From NCBI RefSeq assembly GCF_014349155.1, contig NZ_JACSIT010000152.1:214362-278361 (forward strand): a stretch of DNA of 64,000 nucleotides, in the 5' to 3' direction. The notes under the pieces are model-generated. The model saw only the letters and a list, made by a program, of their open reading frames with translations. It did no database searches and had not been told where the DNA came from. The stretch is from Neolewinella lacunae. GTDB lineage: Bacteria > Bacteroidota > Bacteroidia > Chitinophagales > Saprospiraceae. This document shows, piece after piece, positions 8,407 through 16,486 of the stretch. The position numbers and the translations under genes were made by a program. Each line of letters begins with the position of its first letter. The first letter of the stretch is position 1.

Positions 8407-9381
8407 ATGGCGCAGCCTTTCCAAGACGATACCATCCTGGCCCGCTGGCTGAGCAATGCCCTCAGTCCGGAGGAAGCGTCTGCCCTGCGGGAGCGGGATG
8501 ACTTTGCCGCCTACGAACGCATTGCCCGGGCGGCGGAGGGGCTGCGTCCTCCGCCCTACGATGCCCAGGCGGAACTGGCGCGGTTGAGGGCGACGCGCCT
8601 TGCTCCTCAAAGCCCCTCCCAGCACCTGCGCTCCGGCGCCCAGGAAGAAAAAGCGGTGGCACCCACCCGGCTGCGCCGGCTCCGCCCCTGGTACGCCGTA
8701 GCCGCTGCGCTAGCCCTGTTGCTGACGGCCTGGCTCTTCTGGCCCGACGGCGCCGTACGCTACCGCGCCGGGGCGGGAGAAACGGAGCTGGCCGCTCTGC
8801 CGGACGGTTCGACCGTCAGGATCAACGCGGGCAGTACCCTGGCATTCGACGCCACCGCCGAAAGCCGTGCGGCGGAACTGGCGGGCGAGGCCTTTTTTGA
8901 AGTAGAAAAAGCCACCGTCCCATTTGTGGTCACTACTGCACAGGGGGAAGTCACCGTACTGGGAACCTCCTTTAATGTGTACAGCCGCGACGGCGAGATG
9001 CGCGTGAGTTGCGCCACGGGCCGTGTGCGGGTAAGCTTCGCAGGCAACAGCGAAGACTTCCTGCTGACGCCAGGCAACTCCGTGGCCCTGGCGGCGGATG
9101 GCACCGTAGCAACTACCGCCACGGATGCCGCTGAGGCACTGGACTGGCTGGACGGCCAATCTGCCTTTAAAAACCGGCCACTGGCGGAGGTACTGCGCGA
9201 GCTGGAGCGGCAATTCGCCCTCAAGATCGACCTTCCTCCGGGGCTGGATGACCAGCAGTTGCTGAGCACTTCCTTCCCCAACGACGATGCCGACCGTGCC
9301 CTGGAAATTGCCCTGAGCCCCCTGAGCGGCGTGACGTACACGCGTAGCGGGCAGCGGGTCGTCCTCCGCCTGAACGAGTAG
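8407..9381 (+). CDS. FecR-family anti-sigma factor
   Basis: A 324-aa inner-membrane regulator that passes a signal from the outer-membrane receptor to the sigma factor at 7720. The N-terminal cytoplasmic part (about 1-90) is followed by one membrane helix near 98-115 (WYAVAAALALLLTAWLFW). The FecR domain comes next (about 125-225, with ALPDGSTVRINAGSTLAF and VTVLGTSFNVYS). A C-terminal STN-like DUF4974 domain ends the protein (about 250-324, NRPLAEVLRELERQF). The 20-base sequence at 8622-8641 is shared with the anti-sigma-like gene at 32407. The downstream receptor starts 3 bases after the stop, so the two are co-transcribed. Confidence 0.93.
   Translation: MAQPFQDDTILARWLSNALSPEEASALRERDDFAAYERIARAAEGLRPPPYDAQAELARLRATRLAPQSPSQHLRSGAQEEKAVAPTRLRRLRPWYAVAAALALLLTAWLFWPDGAVRYRAGAGETELAALPDGSTVRINAGSTLAFDATAESRAAELAGEAFFEVEKATVPFVVTTAQGEVTVLGTSFNVYSRDGEMRVSCATGRVRVSFAGNSEDFLLTPGNSVALAADGTVATTATDAAEALDWLDGQSAFKNRPLAEVLRELERQFALKIDLPPGLDDQQLLSTSFPNDDADRALEIALSPLSGVTYTRSGQRVVLRLNE
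8622..8641 (-). repeat. 20-bp repeat variant inside the FecR gene
   Basis: The 20 bases GCACCTGCGCTCCGGCGCCC are identical to 32857-32876 and share both ends with the 18-bp dispersed repeat. Here they encode HLRSGA in the linker before the membrane helix. Confidence 0.8.
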
Positions 9382-9384
9382 CGT

Positions 9385-12006
9385 ATGCCACGGTTCCTCC
9401 CCGGTCTGGTCCTGTTTTTCCTGGTTGGCGCAGCACTGCCGGCGCAAGCCCCCGAGCAGCTACGCATCAGCGCCGATTTTAATGCGGTACCACTGGAAGT
9501 TGCCCTGCGGCAGCTGGAGCAAGACCACGGGCTCAAATTTTCTTACCTGGCCACCACCGTGGCGGGGCAGACCGTAAGCGGCCGTTTCCGGGAGGCGACC
9601 TGGGAAGAGGTGGCCCGCCAGCTCTTTACCGCGCACCAGCTGGAGGCCACCTGGCTGGGCGATGGCTACGTGAGCCTGCGTCCACGAGGGGCTACTGACC
9701 TACCCGAGTGGTCACTTTGCCTGTTGACGAACGACGAGCGGGGGGAGTTTTTGCCTTTCGTGACGGTGGAAATAGTGGGCCAGCAGCGGGGACTGACGAC
9801 CGATGCGCAGGGCAGCTACCAAGGCGTGATCCGGGCGTCAGCTACCGACTCGCTGCGCCTCAGTTACGTGGGCTACGGCAGCCGCACCTTTGCCGTGGCT
9901 GACCTGGTGGGTACCGACTGCCGGACCATTACCCTTACTGCGGCAACCATTGAGCTGGCCTCGGTGCTCATCTCGGAATACCTCGTTGAGGGCATTACGG
10001 CGACGGCCGATGGGCGGCGCATCGATATCCGGCAGGACAAAGCGCCCCCCATCGCGGGCTACGCCGAGCAGGAAGTGTACCGCTCCCTTTCCCTCCTGCC
10101 CGGCATCAGCGTAAACAACGAGACGGCGGGCGATCTCTCCATCCGGGGAGGGACCCGCGACCAGAATCTGGTGCTGTGGGACGATATACCGATCTATTCC
10201 ATGGGTCACTACTTTGGGATGGTATCTAATTTTAGCCCGGAACTGGTCAAAGACGTCAGCGTCTGGCGGGGCCGTGCGGAGGCCGAATACGGTGGGAGGG
10301 TCTCCGGCGTCGTCCGCATTGGCACGGATGATGGCATCGAGAACACGCTCAACGTTGGGGCGGGAGCCAGCCTGCTCAACGGCGATGCCCATCTACGGAT
10401 TCCCCTGGTGCGGGATCGTTCGGACTTGTTCCTGGGCGTACGCACTACTTTGCCGGGCTTGCTGGCGGGGCCGACCTACCAGAGCTACCGGACACAGGTG
10501 TTTCAGGGCGAAGAGTTTGGGGATATCCTTAATGAGGCTTCCACGCGCCTGGCGGCGGAGGAGCATTTCGACTTTCAGGAGTTCAACGGGCGGTGGCAGT
10601 ATAATCTCGGCCGGGGGCGGCGCGTCCGGCTGAGTGCTTTTGTGCAGGACGATGACTTTCGTTACCAGCTCGGGACACCGGAGCAGGCTGGCTTTTACCA
10701 GAACTTTCTGTCCAGCCGCAATGCGGGCATCGGCCTGTTGTACGCCTGGGAGCTGGCCGGGGGCAGGACGCTGGACGTTCATTTATCGCATACCGACTTT
10801 TACAACGCGGGGCTCAATGCCTTCACCGAGGCCAGGATCAACCAAAGCAACCAGAGTACGAGTGGAATTGCGGAATCCTCCCTGCGGGCGAAGTACAGCT
10901 TTCCGGTGGGGCCCGCAGGGACACTCAAGGCGGGCGGGCAGTGGCAGCACTACACCTACCAGATGTCTTTGAGCAGCACCAACGAAACAACGGGGCGGAT
11001 CCGGGCGCTCAACATCCGGGACGGTGCGACGACGGCATTGGCAGCGTTCGGGAGTTACCACTGGGTGCCCCGGGGGCCATGGAGGGCGGAGCTGGGCCTG
11101 CGCCTGCAGTACTACCTGCCCACGGCAACGCTCTACCCCGAGCCCCGGATTTCGGGGGCCTACGCCTTGGGCAAAAACTGGCTGCTGAAGGCGGGCTACG
11201 GGCAAAACCACCAATTTGCCCGGGAACTGCTGGACCTCAACCAGGACGAGATCAGCAGCAACGCCGCGCTGTGGACCCTGGCCGACGGCGAGCGCTTTGC
11301 CGTGGCGAAAAGCCGGGAATTTACGCTGGGCTTTACCGGCAGTCCCCGCGACTGGCTGATCGATCTGGAACTCTACCAAAAGCGGATTGCGGGCATTTCT
11401 TCCCTCAATTTTAACCTCTTGCAGAGCACTTATTCCACGGGCGATTCGCGCAGTATGGGCCTGGATGTACTGCTGAAAAAGCGGTGGAGCAAGACACTGC
11501 GGACCTGGGCGGTGTATTCCCTGAGCAAAACGGAGTGGAATTTCCCCCGTATTGAAGGTGGGTACTTCCCGGCGGATAACGACCGCCGCCATCAGCTGCG
11601 GTTGGTGGGGTCCTACCAGGGCCCACGTTGGTCGGCCACCCTGGCTTGGCAGTACGCCTCGGGCGCGCGCTATACCCGCTACACCGTGGAACAACGGGAG
11701 CCCGAAGACGGCATTGGATCGGGCCCGATTGTGGTCCGCCGGGAGCTAAACCAAGCCCAGTTGCCAGCCTACCACGGGCTGGATTTCTCCCTGGCCTACG
11801 CCTGGAAACTGGGCGAGCGTGGAGTGGGGCGTTGGTCTTTATCGCTGCTCAATGTGTACGACCAGGTCAATATCCTGGATCGGGAAACGGTCGTACGGCG
11901 CAACGGGGAGGCGACTGTTTTTAGGGATCGCTTATTTACGGAGAACATTGACCGCTTGGGACTGGGCTTCACCCCCAACCTGAAAATCAGCATTGGCTGG
12001 GAGTAG
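9385..12006 (+). CDS. TonB-dependent receptor with STN signalling domain
   Basis: An 873-aa outer-membrane receptor. After a signal peptide (1-20) comes an STN secretin/TonB short domain (about 28-95, FNAVPLEVALRQLEQDH). A carboxypeptidase-regulatory-like beta domain follows (about 108-190, FVTVEIVGQQRGLTTDAQG). The plug domain is about 215-330, with ISVNNETAGDLSIRGGTRDQ as the usual IRGG signature. The C-terminal half forms the beta barrel. STN domains touch FecR, so this receptor should sense its ligand as well as import it with TonB energy. It overlaps nothing and follows the FecR gene by 3 bases. The ligand is unknown; there is no SusD partner, so glycan uptake is less likely. Confidence 0.92.
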   Translation: MPRFLPGLVLFFLVGAALPAQAPEQLRISADFNAVPLEVALRQLEQDHGLKFSYLATTVAGQTVSGRFREATWEEVARQLFTAHQLEATWLGDGYVSLRPRGATDLPEWSLCLLTNDERGEFLPFVTVEIVGQQRGLTTDAQGSYQGVIRASATDSLRLSYVGYGSRTFAVADLVGTDCRTITLTAATIELASVLISEYLVEGITATADGRRIDIRQDKAPPIAGYAEQEVYRSLSLLPGISVNNETAGDLSIRGGTRDQNLVLWDDIPIYSMGHYFGMVSNFSPELVKDVSVWRGRAEAEYGGRVSGVVRIGTDDGIENTLNVGAGASLLNGDAHLRIPLVRDRSDLFLGVRTTLPGLLAGPTYQSYRTQVFQGEEFGDILNEASTRLAAEEHFDFQEFNGRWQYNLGRGRRVRLSAFVQDDDFRYQLGTPEQAGFYQNFLSSRNAGIGLLYAWELAGGRTLDVHLSHTDFYNAGLNAFTEARINQSNQSTSGIAESSLRAKYSFPVGPAGTLKAGGQWQHYTYQMSLSSTNETTGRIRALNIRDGATTALAAFGSYHWVPRGPWRAELGLRLQYYLPTATLYPEPRISGAYALGKNWLLKAGYGQNHQFARELLDLNQDEISSNAALWTLADGERFAVAKSREFTLGFTGSPRDWLIDLELYQKRIAGISSLNFNLLQSTYSTGDSRSMGLDVLLKKRWSKTLRTWAVYSLSKTEWNFPRIEGGYFPADNDRRHQLRLVGSYQGPRWSATLAWQYASGARYTRYTVEQREPEDGIGSGPIVVRRELNQAQLPAYHGLDFSLAYAWKLGERGVGRWSLSLLNVYDQVNILDRETVVRRNGEATVFRDRLFTENIDRLGLGFTPNLKISIGWE

Positions 12007-12226
12007 TTGCGGGCTGCTTTGGTGATGAAACGGTGGGTTTGGGGTGGGCAAATGCTGATCCTGACGGTTAACGGTGGAAGATAAAAAGGACCTTGTTGGA
12101 ACGGAGATACACTTGTTAGGCATTTATATTCGTTAATTTGCGGTATGTCTCCGCCTGGCCTGGCCGTGTTTAGGGTTTGGGCGGGGGCTGGCACTCAATA
12201 GGAAAGCATCCCTACACACTTCACCC

Positions 12227-12880
12227 ATGTCTACATTTAAAGACCGCCTGCTGACCGACGTCAGTGGGCTTTGCCGGGAACTCTTCCTCCGGCGTCTGCA
12301 ACTCGTCAGGGAACAACAACTGGTCTCTGAAAAAGCCAAGGAGGACATTCGTCGGCTCATTGACCGTCTTCAAGCCTTCAGCCTCATGACGCCCTTCCCC
12401 GACGAGGCGTCGTTTGCAGATAACCCGGTGGCGGAGCTGAAGGCTTCGCTGGCCGAAGCCGGGCACGATCCCGAAGAAATCCAGTTCCGCCTGGAAGAAT
12501 GGGTAAGCACGGCCGTTCCACCACCCGCTGCTCCGCCTAAGGGAAACCCGGCGGGCACCACCCTGCCGATCAACCAGCGCATGATCGATAACCTGGACAA
12601 TCTCCGCTCGGCCATTGATAAGACCCGGACCCGTTTGCTCCTGGCCGGTGATAATTACGACCAAGTGGCCTACGTGGCAGCCCGCAACGAATTCACCCTG
12701 GCCCAATCCGTTTACGGAGAGCGCCTGCGCCTGAACCAGGTAACGAGCAGCAACGCCGAATGCGCACGGGCGGAGCAAATCCTGCTGCCCGGTATCGAGC
12801 AAGCCAAGGGGCGCAACTTCCCGGAGAAAATCCAGGATGCGGCGGATTTTATGAAAGCCAACACATTTCCCGAGGCCTGA
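12227..12880 (+). CDS. Unrecognised soluble helical protein
   Basis: A 217-aa protein with no signal peptide and mostly helical composition. The first 65 residues are highly charged and helix-forming (LCRELFLRRLQLVREQQLV). A Pro/Ala-rich break (about 98-112, VPPPAAPPKGNPAG) separates this from a second helical part (RMIDNLDNLRSAIDKTRTRL onward). I do not recognise a family. It lies 92 bases upstream of the large exported protein gene, in the same direction, and may be its partner. The two-domain helical layout with a flexible middle would suit an adaptor or chaperone (inference only). Confidence 0.65.
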   Translation: MSTFKDRLLTDVSGLCRELFLRRLQLVREQQLVSEKAKEDIRRLIDRLQAFSLMTPFPDEASFADNPVAELKASLAEAGHDPEEIQFRLEEWVSTAVPPPAAPPKGNPAGTTLPINQRMIDNLDNLRSAIDKTRTRLLLAGDNYDQVAYVAARNEFTLAQSVYGERLRLNQVTSSNAECARAEQILLPGIEQAKGRNFPEKIQDAADFMKANTFPEA

Positions 12881-12972
12881 ATCCTGGAACCTTCCGCATT
12901 TTGCCCGTCGCTTGGCTCCTCCGTGACTGCTTCCGGCAATGCGCCCCATTTATTCGCCTTTAGTATTATGGT

Positions 12973-15900
12973 ATGAGAAAGCACATGACACCATCACTTC
13001 GTTTTTTACTGCTGGGAGGCGTCTTCCTCCTCTCGTGCGTGGCTTACAGCCAAAACATTGGCCTCGATCTCCAGCGCGTTATCCGGCTGGCACCGGTGGC
13101 GCGGGAAATCGGGGAGCCGGTGGATAACCCCGCGCTGGACACCATTGTCCTTACTTTAGCGTACTACGGTGGAATGCCGGACGCGGAGCAAGTGGACCGG
13201 CTGCTTTCGGGCCCGGAACTGTTGAACCACTACCGGAATAACGCCGACGTGCGCGCGTTTCTCCTCAACGAAAGATTGGATAAGCTGCTGGAAGACTACA
13301 CGCCGCCGAGCGGCCTGGCCTTCCCTCCCACCATCGCTACCGAAGGGCGGGCTTCGTTCCTGCAGGAACTGCCCGGCGCGGAGCTTTTTTCGCGCGGCCA
13401 CAAGGTCGATCTCGGTAAGATTCGCCAAACCTTTACCAGTCCGCCGAGCACCGAATTCAACCTCAAAGCGGCAGCCGAAGGAGCCAACAACGCACCCACC
13501 GGGCTTTCTTCTGCCAATCTGGTGGGCAACGCGCTGGCCGGTCTTTCCGATTGGATCAGCCGCCGGGCCCAGGAAGAACTCACGTATACTTTCCTTACCA
13601 AATTGCGCGAGGACATTAACCGGAACAAGCTGGAACACCTCTTCCCCGAGACCTCCAACTTCCTCCCCAGCCTGGATCTGCTGAACTACAAAGCCATTTT
13701 GCCCAGCATTCGCAAGGCCTTCGTCGAAGACCTCAACGCTATTGCTTTTAACCTAGGGAATTTTCTGGAGGCGCAAGACGTAGCCGGCTTCCGCAACCCC
13801 GAAGTGTACAATGTCTTCTTGATTTACCGCATTCTCGATCTGGAAATGCGGGAAGTTCCGCTGGCCGATATCCTCGCCTTTACCTACGGAGAACTGGAGC
13901 GCGCCCGCATCGATACCCGTTGCCAGATCGATTTGCGGATGGCTAAGGTGGACACCACCAACCCGGCCTACCAGGAAATCCTGCTGGCCTTTGACGATTA
14001 CATCCGCACCACCGACAACCTTAATACCCAGTTTGCGGCGGCGGAGAACTTGCTCAGCAGCCAGTTCTTCAACCCCATTCTCGATGCGGTAGAGACGGGG
14101 GATTTGCCCGAAGATGTGCGGCAGGGCTTTTACCAACGCGCCGCTGAGCTGTTTTTGCCCCTCGACGCCGAGAAACTGCCCCTGAAGAACAACTACTGGG
14201 AGCTTAAGCCCGACCCACCTGCCACGGGCATCGTCCGGGCCTGGTTGCGTGGTCAGGAAGCCTACGAGTACTACGAGGCTTACCCCAGCCTTACCCGTTT
14301 TGATGAACTTTTCGGTCCAGAAGCATTGCCCTTTGACGCCATTGAGCGGCGGGCGGCGGGCCTTACGGCCGTCCGGGAGCTGCTGGCCCAGCGCCGGGAT
14401 CTGGAAATTTACGCGGCACAGATTGATCGCCTGGTAAACGCCCGTGCGGCTTTCATCGATCTGCGGCAGGAGGTCAGCAACTACGAAGAAGCCACCAAGC
14501 TGGCCGAGCTTTCTTCGGCCGATAAACTAAAAATCCTGTTGGAAAGCATCGATGCGGAACTGGCCTATACCCCCGCACCGGAACAGCCCGCCCTGCGCCT
14601 CTTACGCAAGATTGCCGAAGAGATCATCCCCGGTCAACCCAACGCCGATAAGCAGATCAACGCCACCCGGCAGCGGCTGGCCGACTGGGTGATGGCCCGC
14701 GGCGACAGCGGCTCCCCCTTCCTGGGAAAAATGAAAACGGGCCCCAGCGAGGCCGCCAACCTGCCCCCGTTACAAGCCGCCATCGACGCTACCGGGGAGG
14801 CTTACGACCAGCTCCACGGTGCCGTACAACGCTACAGCAGCAGCCGGGCCGATAGCCTGGTGCGGACCTACCAAAACCTCACCACTTTCGAGACGGTGTT
14901 CGGGATGGCCCAGCAAGTGTTCTTTCTCCTTTCGGATGCCGATAGTGACTTGTTCATCGACAAGAAAGACATGGCCATCTTCCAGACCAACACCAGCGCC
15001 CGCCACCTGCTGGCCGGCCTCAGCCAGGAGCGCATAACCCGGGTACCCAACCTGGGGCCACTAAACGCTCCGGGCATTGCCGACTTTTTGCTGGACTTCG
15101 GGCTCTATCTCTCCGACTTCCGCGCCTTGCCAGCGGATGAGCAACTCGCCGGCTTTCCGGAAGGAACCGTGCGGCGCATCCAGGCGGTTGCCTTCATTAC
15201 CAACACCCTCGAATCCATCCTCACCGCAGAATTGCTTCAGGATCCCAGCAGCGAAGGGGGAGCGTTTACCTTAACGGACCAATTCCCGGCCTTCGAAAAA
15301 GTACCCGAGGTAAGCCACGAGCTGAACGAAATCTTCCGCCTCAGCCAGATCGGCGAATACCGCTATGCGGTCGATAATCTGCTCAACCTGTTGCGGCTTT
15401 TCGATATTCTGCCCGCCGCCAGCAAAAAACAACAGCGGCTGGAAAGCCAGCGCGACGACCTGCGCAAACTGATCGATAACCACGTCATCGAAAAGAATGA
15501 AGCCCTGCGCGCCGTGGCCCTTGCTACCCCGTCTTCGGAGGATTTACCGATGCTGGGCGACGAGCGGGACGAGAAAAGGCTCCAATTGTACAGCAGCCAG
15601 CTCCTCAGCGAAACGGATCCCCTGAGCCGCGAAGAGATCGCCAACAGCATCCGCGACCTGAAAATCCAACGGATTCGGGAAGAACTGAACATGGTGGAAA
15701 AGCGCATCGCTAAACTGAACCCCAGCCGCGTCGATCAATTCCGCGAAAACCTCTTCCGCTACGGCACTTTTATGGCCGACGTGGCCAATGCCGAAAGTCC
15801 CGCCGAGTTTGAGAATGCCCTTAACACGGTGGCCTTGCCCGCCGGCAGCTCCCAGATCAAACGCAACCGCCCGTCCAGCGTAGAACTGGGCGCTTACTTC

Positions 15901-16353
15901 GGGGTGGCCCTGAGCCGGGAAAGGCTGGTCTTACCCGTGGATGTAGAGGATGCCAGCCTGGAAGAAGCCGTCTTCGGGGCTTCGCTCTTCGTGCCGGTGG
16001 GCTTCAGTTACAGCCGCAATATCGGGGGCAGCAAATCGCTGACTTTCTTCGGTTCCTTGCTGGATCTGGGGGCGCTAACGGCTTTCCGCCTGGAGTCGCG
16101 GGATGAAGCGCCCGGCAGTGCCCGGGTGGATCGCCTGCCCGAATTCCGCCCCGCCAACGTCATCGCTCCCGGTCTGCACGTCCTGTACAACTTTCCGAAA
16201 TCGCCGTTCAGCCTCGGCATCGGTGCGCAGGACGGACCCAGCGTCCGCAAATTCACTGCCGAGGGCTCTCCCGTCGTCCGCGAAGCCCGCTCCGTCCGGG
16301 GCATGGTCACCTTCAGCGTAGACGTGCCGATCTTCCGCTTTTTCAATAAGTAA
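12973..16353 (+). CDS. Large exported protein of unknown function
   Basis: An 1126-aa protein with an N-terminal signal peptide (about 1-27, ending VAYSQ). Residues 30 to about 960 look almost wholly alpha-helical, with many charged heptad-like stretches. The last 140 residues switch to alternating strands (VELGAYFGVALSRERL; GFSYSRNIGGSKSLTFFGSL; MVTFSVDVPIFRFFNK), as in a small outer-membrane barrel or beta-sandwich. The aromatic ending FRFF followed by N-K resembles outer-membrane proteins that need a C-terminal aromatic residue for assembly. No named domain is recognised. The gene follows an unrecognised helical protein and ends 10 bases before an 18-bp repeat. An alternative start four codons later (12985) is possible. 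Confidence 0.75.
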   Translation: MRKHMTPSLRFLLLGGVFLLSCVAYSQNIGLDLQRVIRLAPVAREIGEPVDNPALDTIVLTLAYYGGMPDAEQVDRLLSGPELLNHYRNNADVRAFLLNERLDKLLEDYTPPSGLAFPPTIATEGRASFLQELPGAELFSRGHKVDLGKIRQTFTSPPSTEFNLKAAAEGANNAPTGLSSANLVGNALAGLSDWISRRAQEELTYTFLTKLREDINRNKLEHLFPETSNFLPSLDLLNYKAILPSIRKAFVEDLNAIAFNLGNFLEAQDVAGFRNPEVYNVFLIYRILDLEMREVPLADILAFTYGELERARIDTRCQIDLRMAKVDTTNPAYQEILLAFDDYIRTTDNLNTQFAAAENLLSSQFFNPILDAVETGDLPEDVRQGFYQRAAELFLPLDAEKLPLKNNYWELKPDPPATGIVRAWLRGQEAYEYYEAYPSLTRFDELFGPEALPFDAIERRAAGLTAVRELLAQRRDLEIYAAQIDRLVNARAAFIDLRQEVSNYEEATKLAELSSADKLKILLESIDAELAYTPAPEQPALRLLRKIAEEIIPGQPNADKQINATRQRLADWVMARGDSGSPFLGKMKTGPSEAANLPPLQAAIDATGEAYDQLHGAVQRYSSSRADSLVRTYQNLTTFETVFGMAQQVFFLLSDADSDLFIDKKDMAIFQTNTSARHLLAGLSQERITRVPNLGPLNAPGIADFLLDFGLYLSDFRALPADEQLAGFPEGTVRRIQAVAFITNTLESILTAELLQDPSSEGGAFTLTDQFPAFEKVPEVSHELNEIFRLSQIGEYRYAVDNLLNLLRLFDILPAASKKQQRLESQRDDLRKLIDNHVIEKNEALRAVALATPSSEDLPMLGDERDEKRLQLYSSQLLSETDPLSREEIANSIRDLKIQRIREELNMVEKRIAKLNPSRVDQFRENLFRYGTFMADVANAESPAEFENALNTVALPAGSSQIKRNRPSSVELGAYFGVALSRERLVLPVDVEDASLEEAVFGASLFVPVGFSYSRNIGGSKSLTFFGSLLDLGALTAFRLESRDEAPGSARVDRLPEFRPANVIAPGLHVLYNFPKSPFSLGIGAQDGPSVRKFTAEGSPVVREARSVRGMVTFSVDVPIFRFFNK

Positions 16354-16362
16354 ATCTCCGCA

Positions 16363-16380
16363 GGGCGCGGCCGCGGGTGC
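16363..16380 (+). repeat. 18-bp dispersed repeat, copy 4 (1 mismatch)
   Basis: Matches the 18-mer with A to G in the AGGTGC end. It begins 10 bases after the stop of the gene at 12973, in the gene's orientation. Confidence 0.85.
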
Positions 16381-16467
16381 GGGGCCCGTCTTTCGAAGAG
16401 CAAAGTAAGGTCGCGGAAGAGGAATGTCCTCCCGGTCTTCCCCCCTCCGCTCCTTTAGGCGGCCACG

Positions 16468-16485
16468 GCACCTGCGGCCGCGCCC
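16468..16485 (-). repeat. 18-bp dispersed repeat, copy 5
   Basis: Exact copy on the minus strand, one base beyond the stop of the helicase gene (16487). With copy 4 it forms an inverted pair between two convergent genes. Confidence 0.9.
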
Positions 16486-16486
16486 A

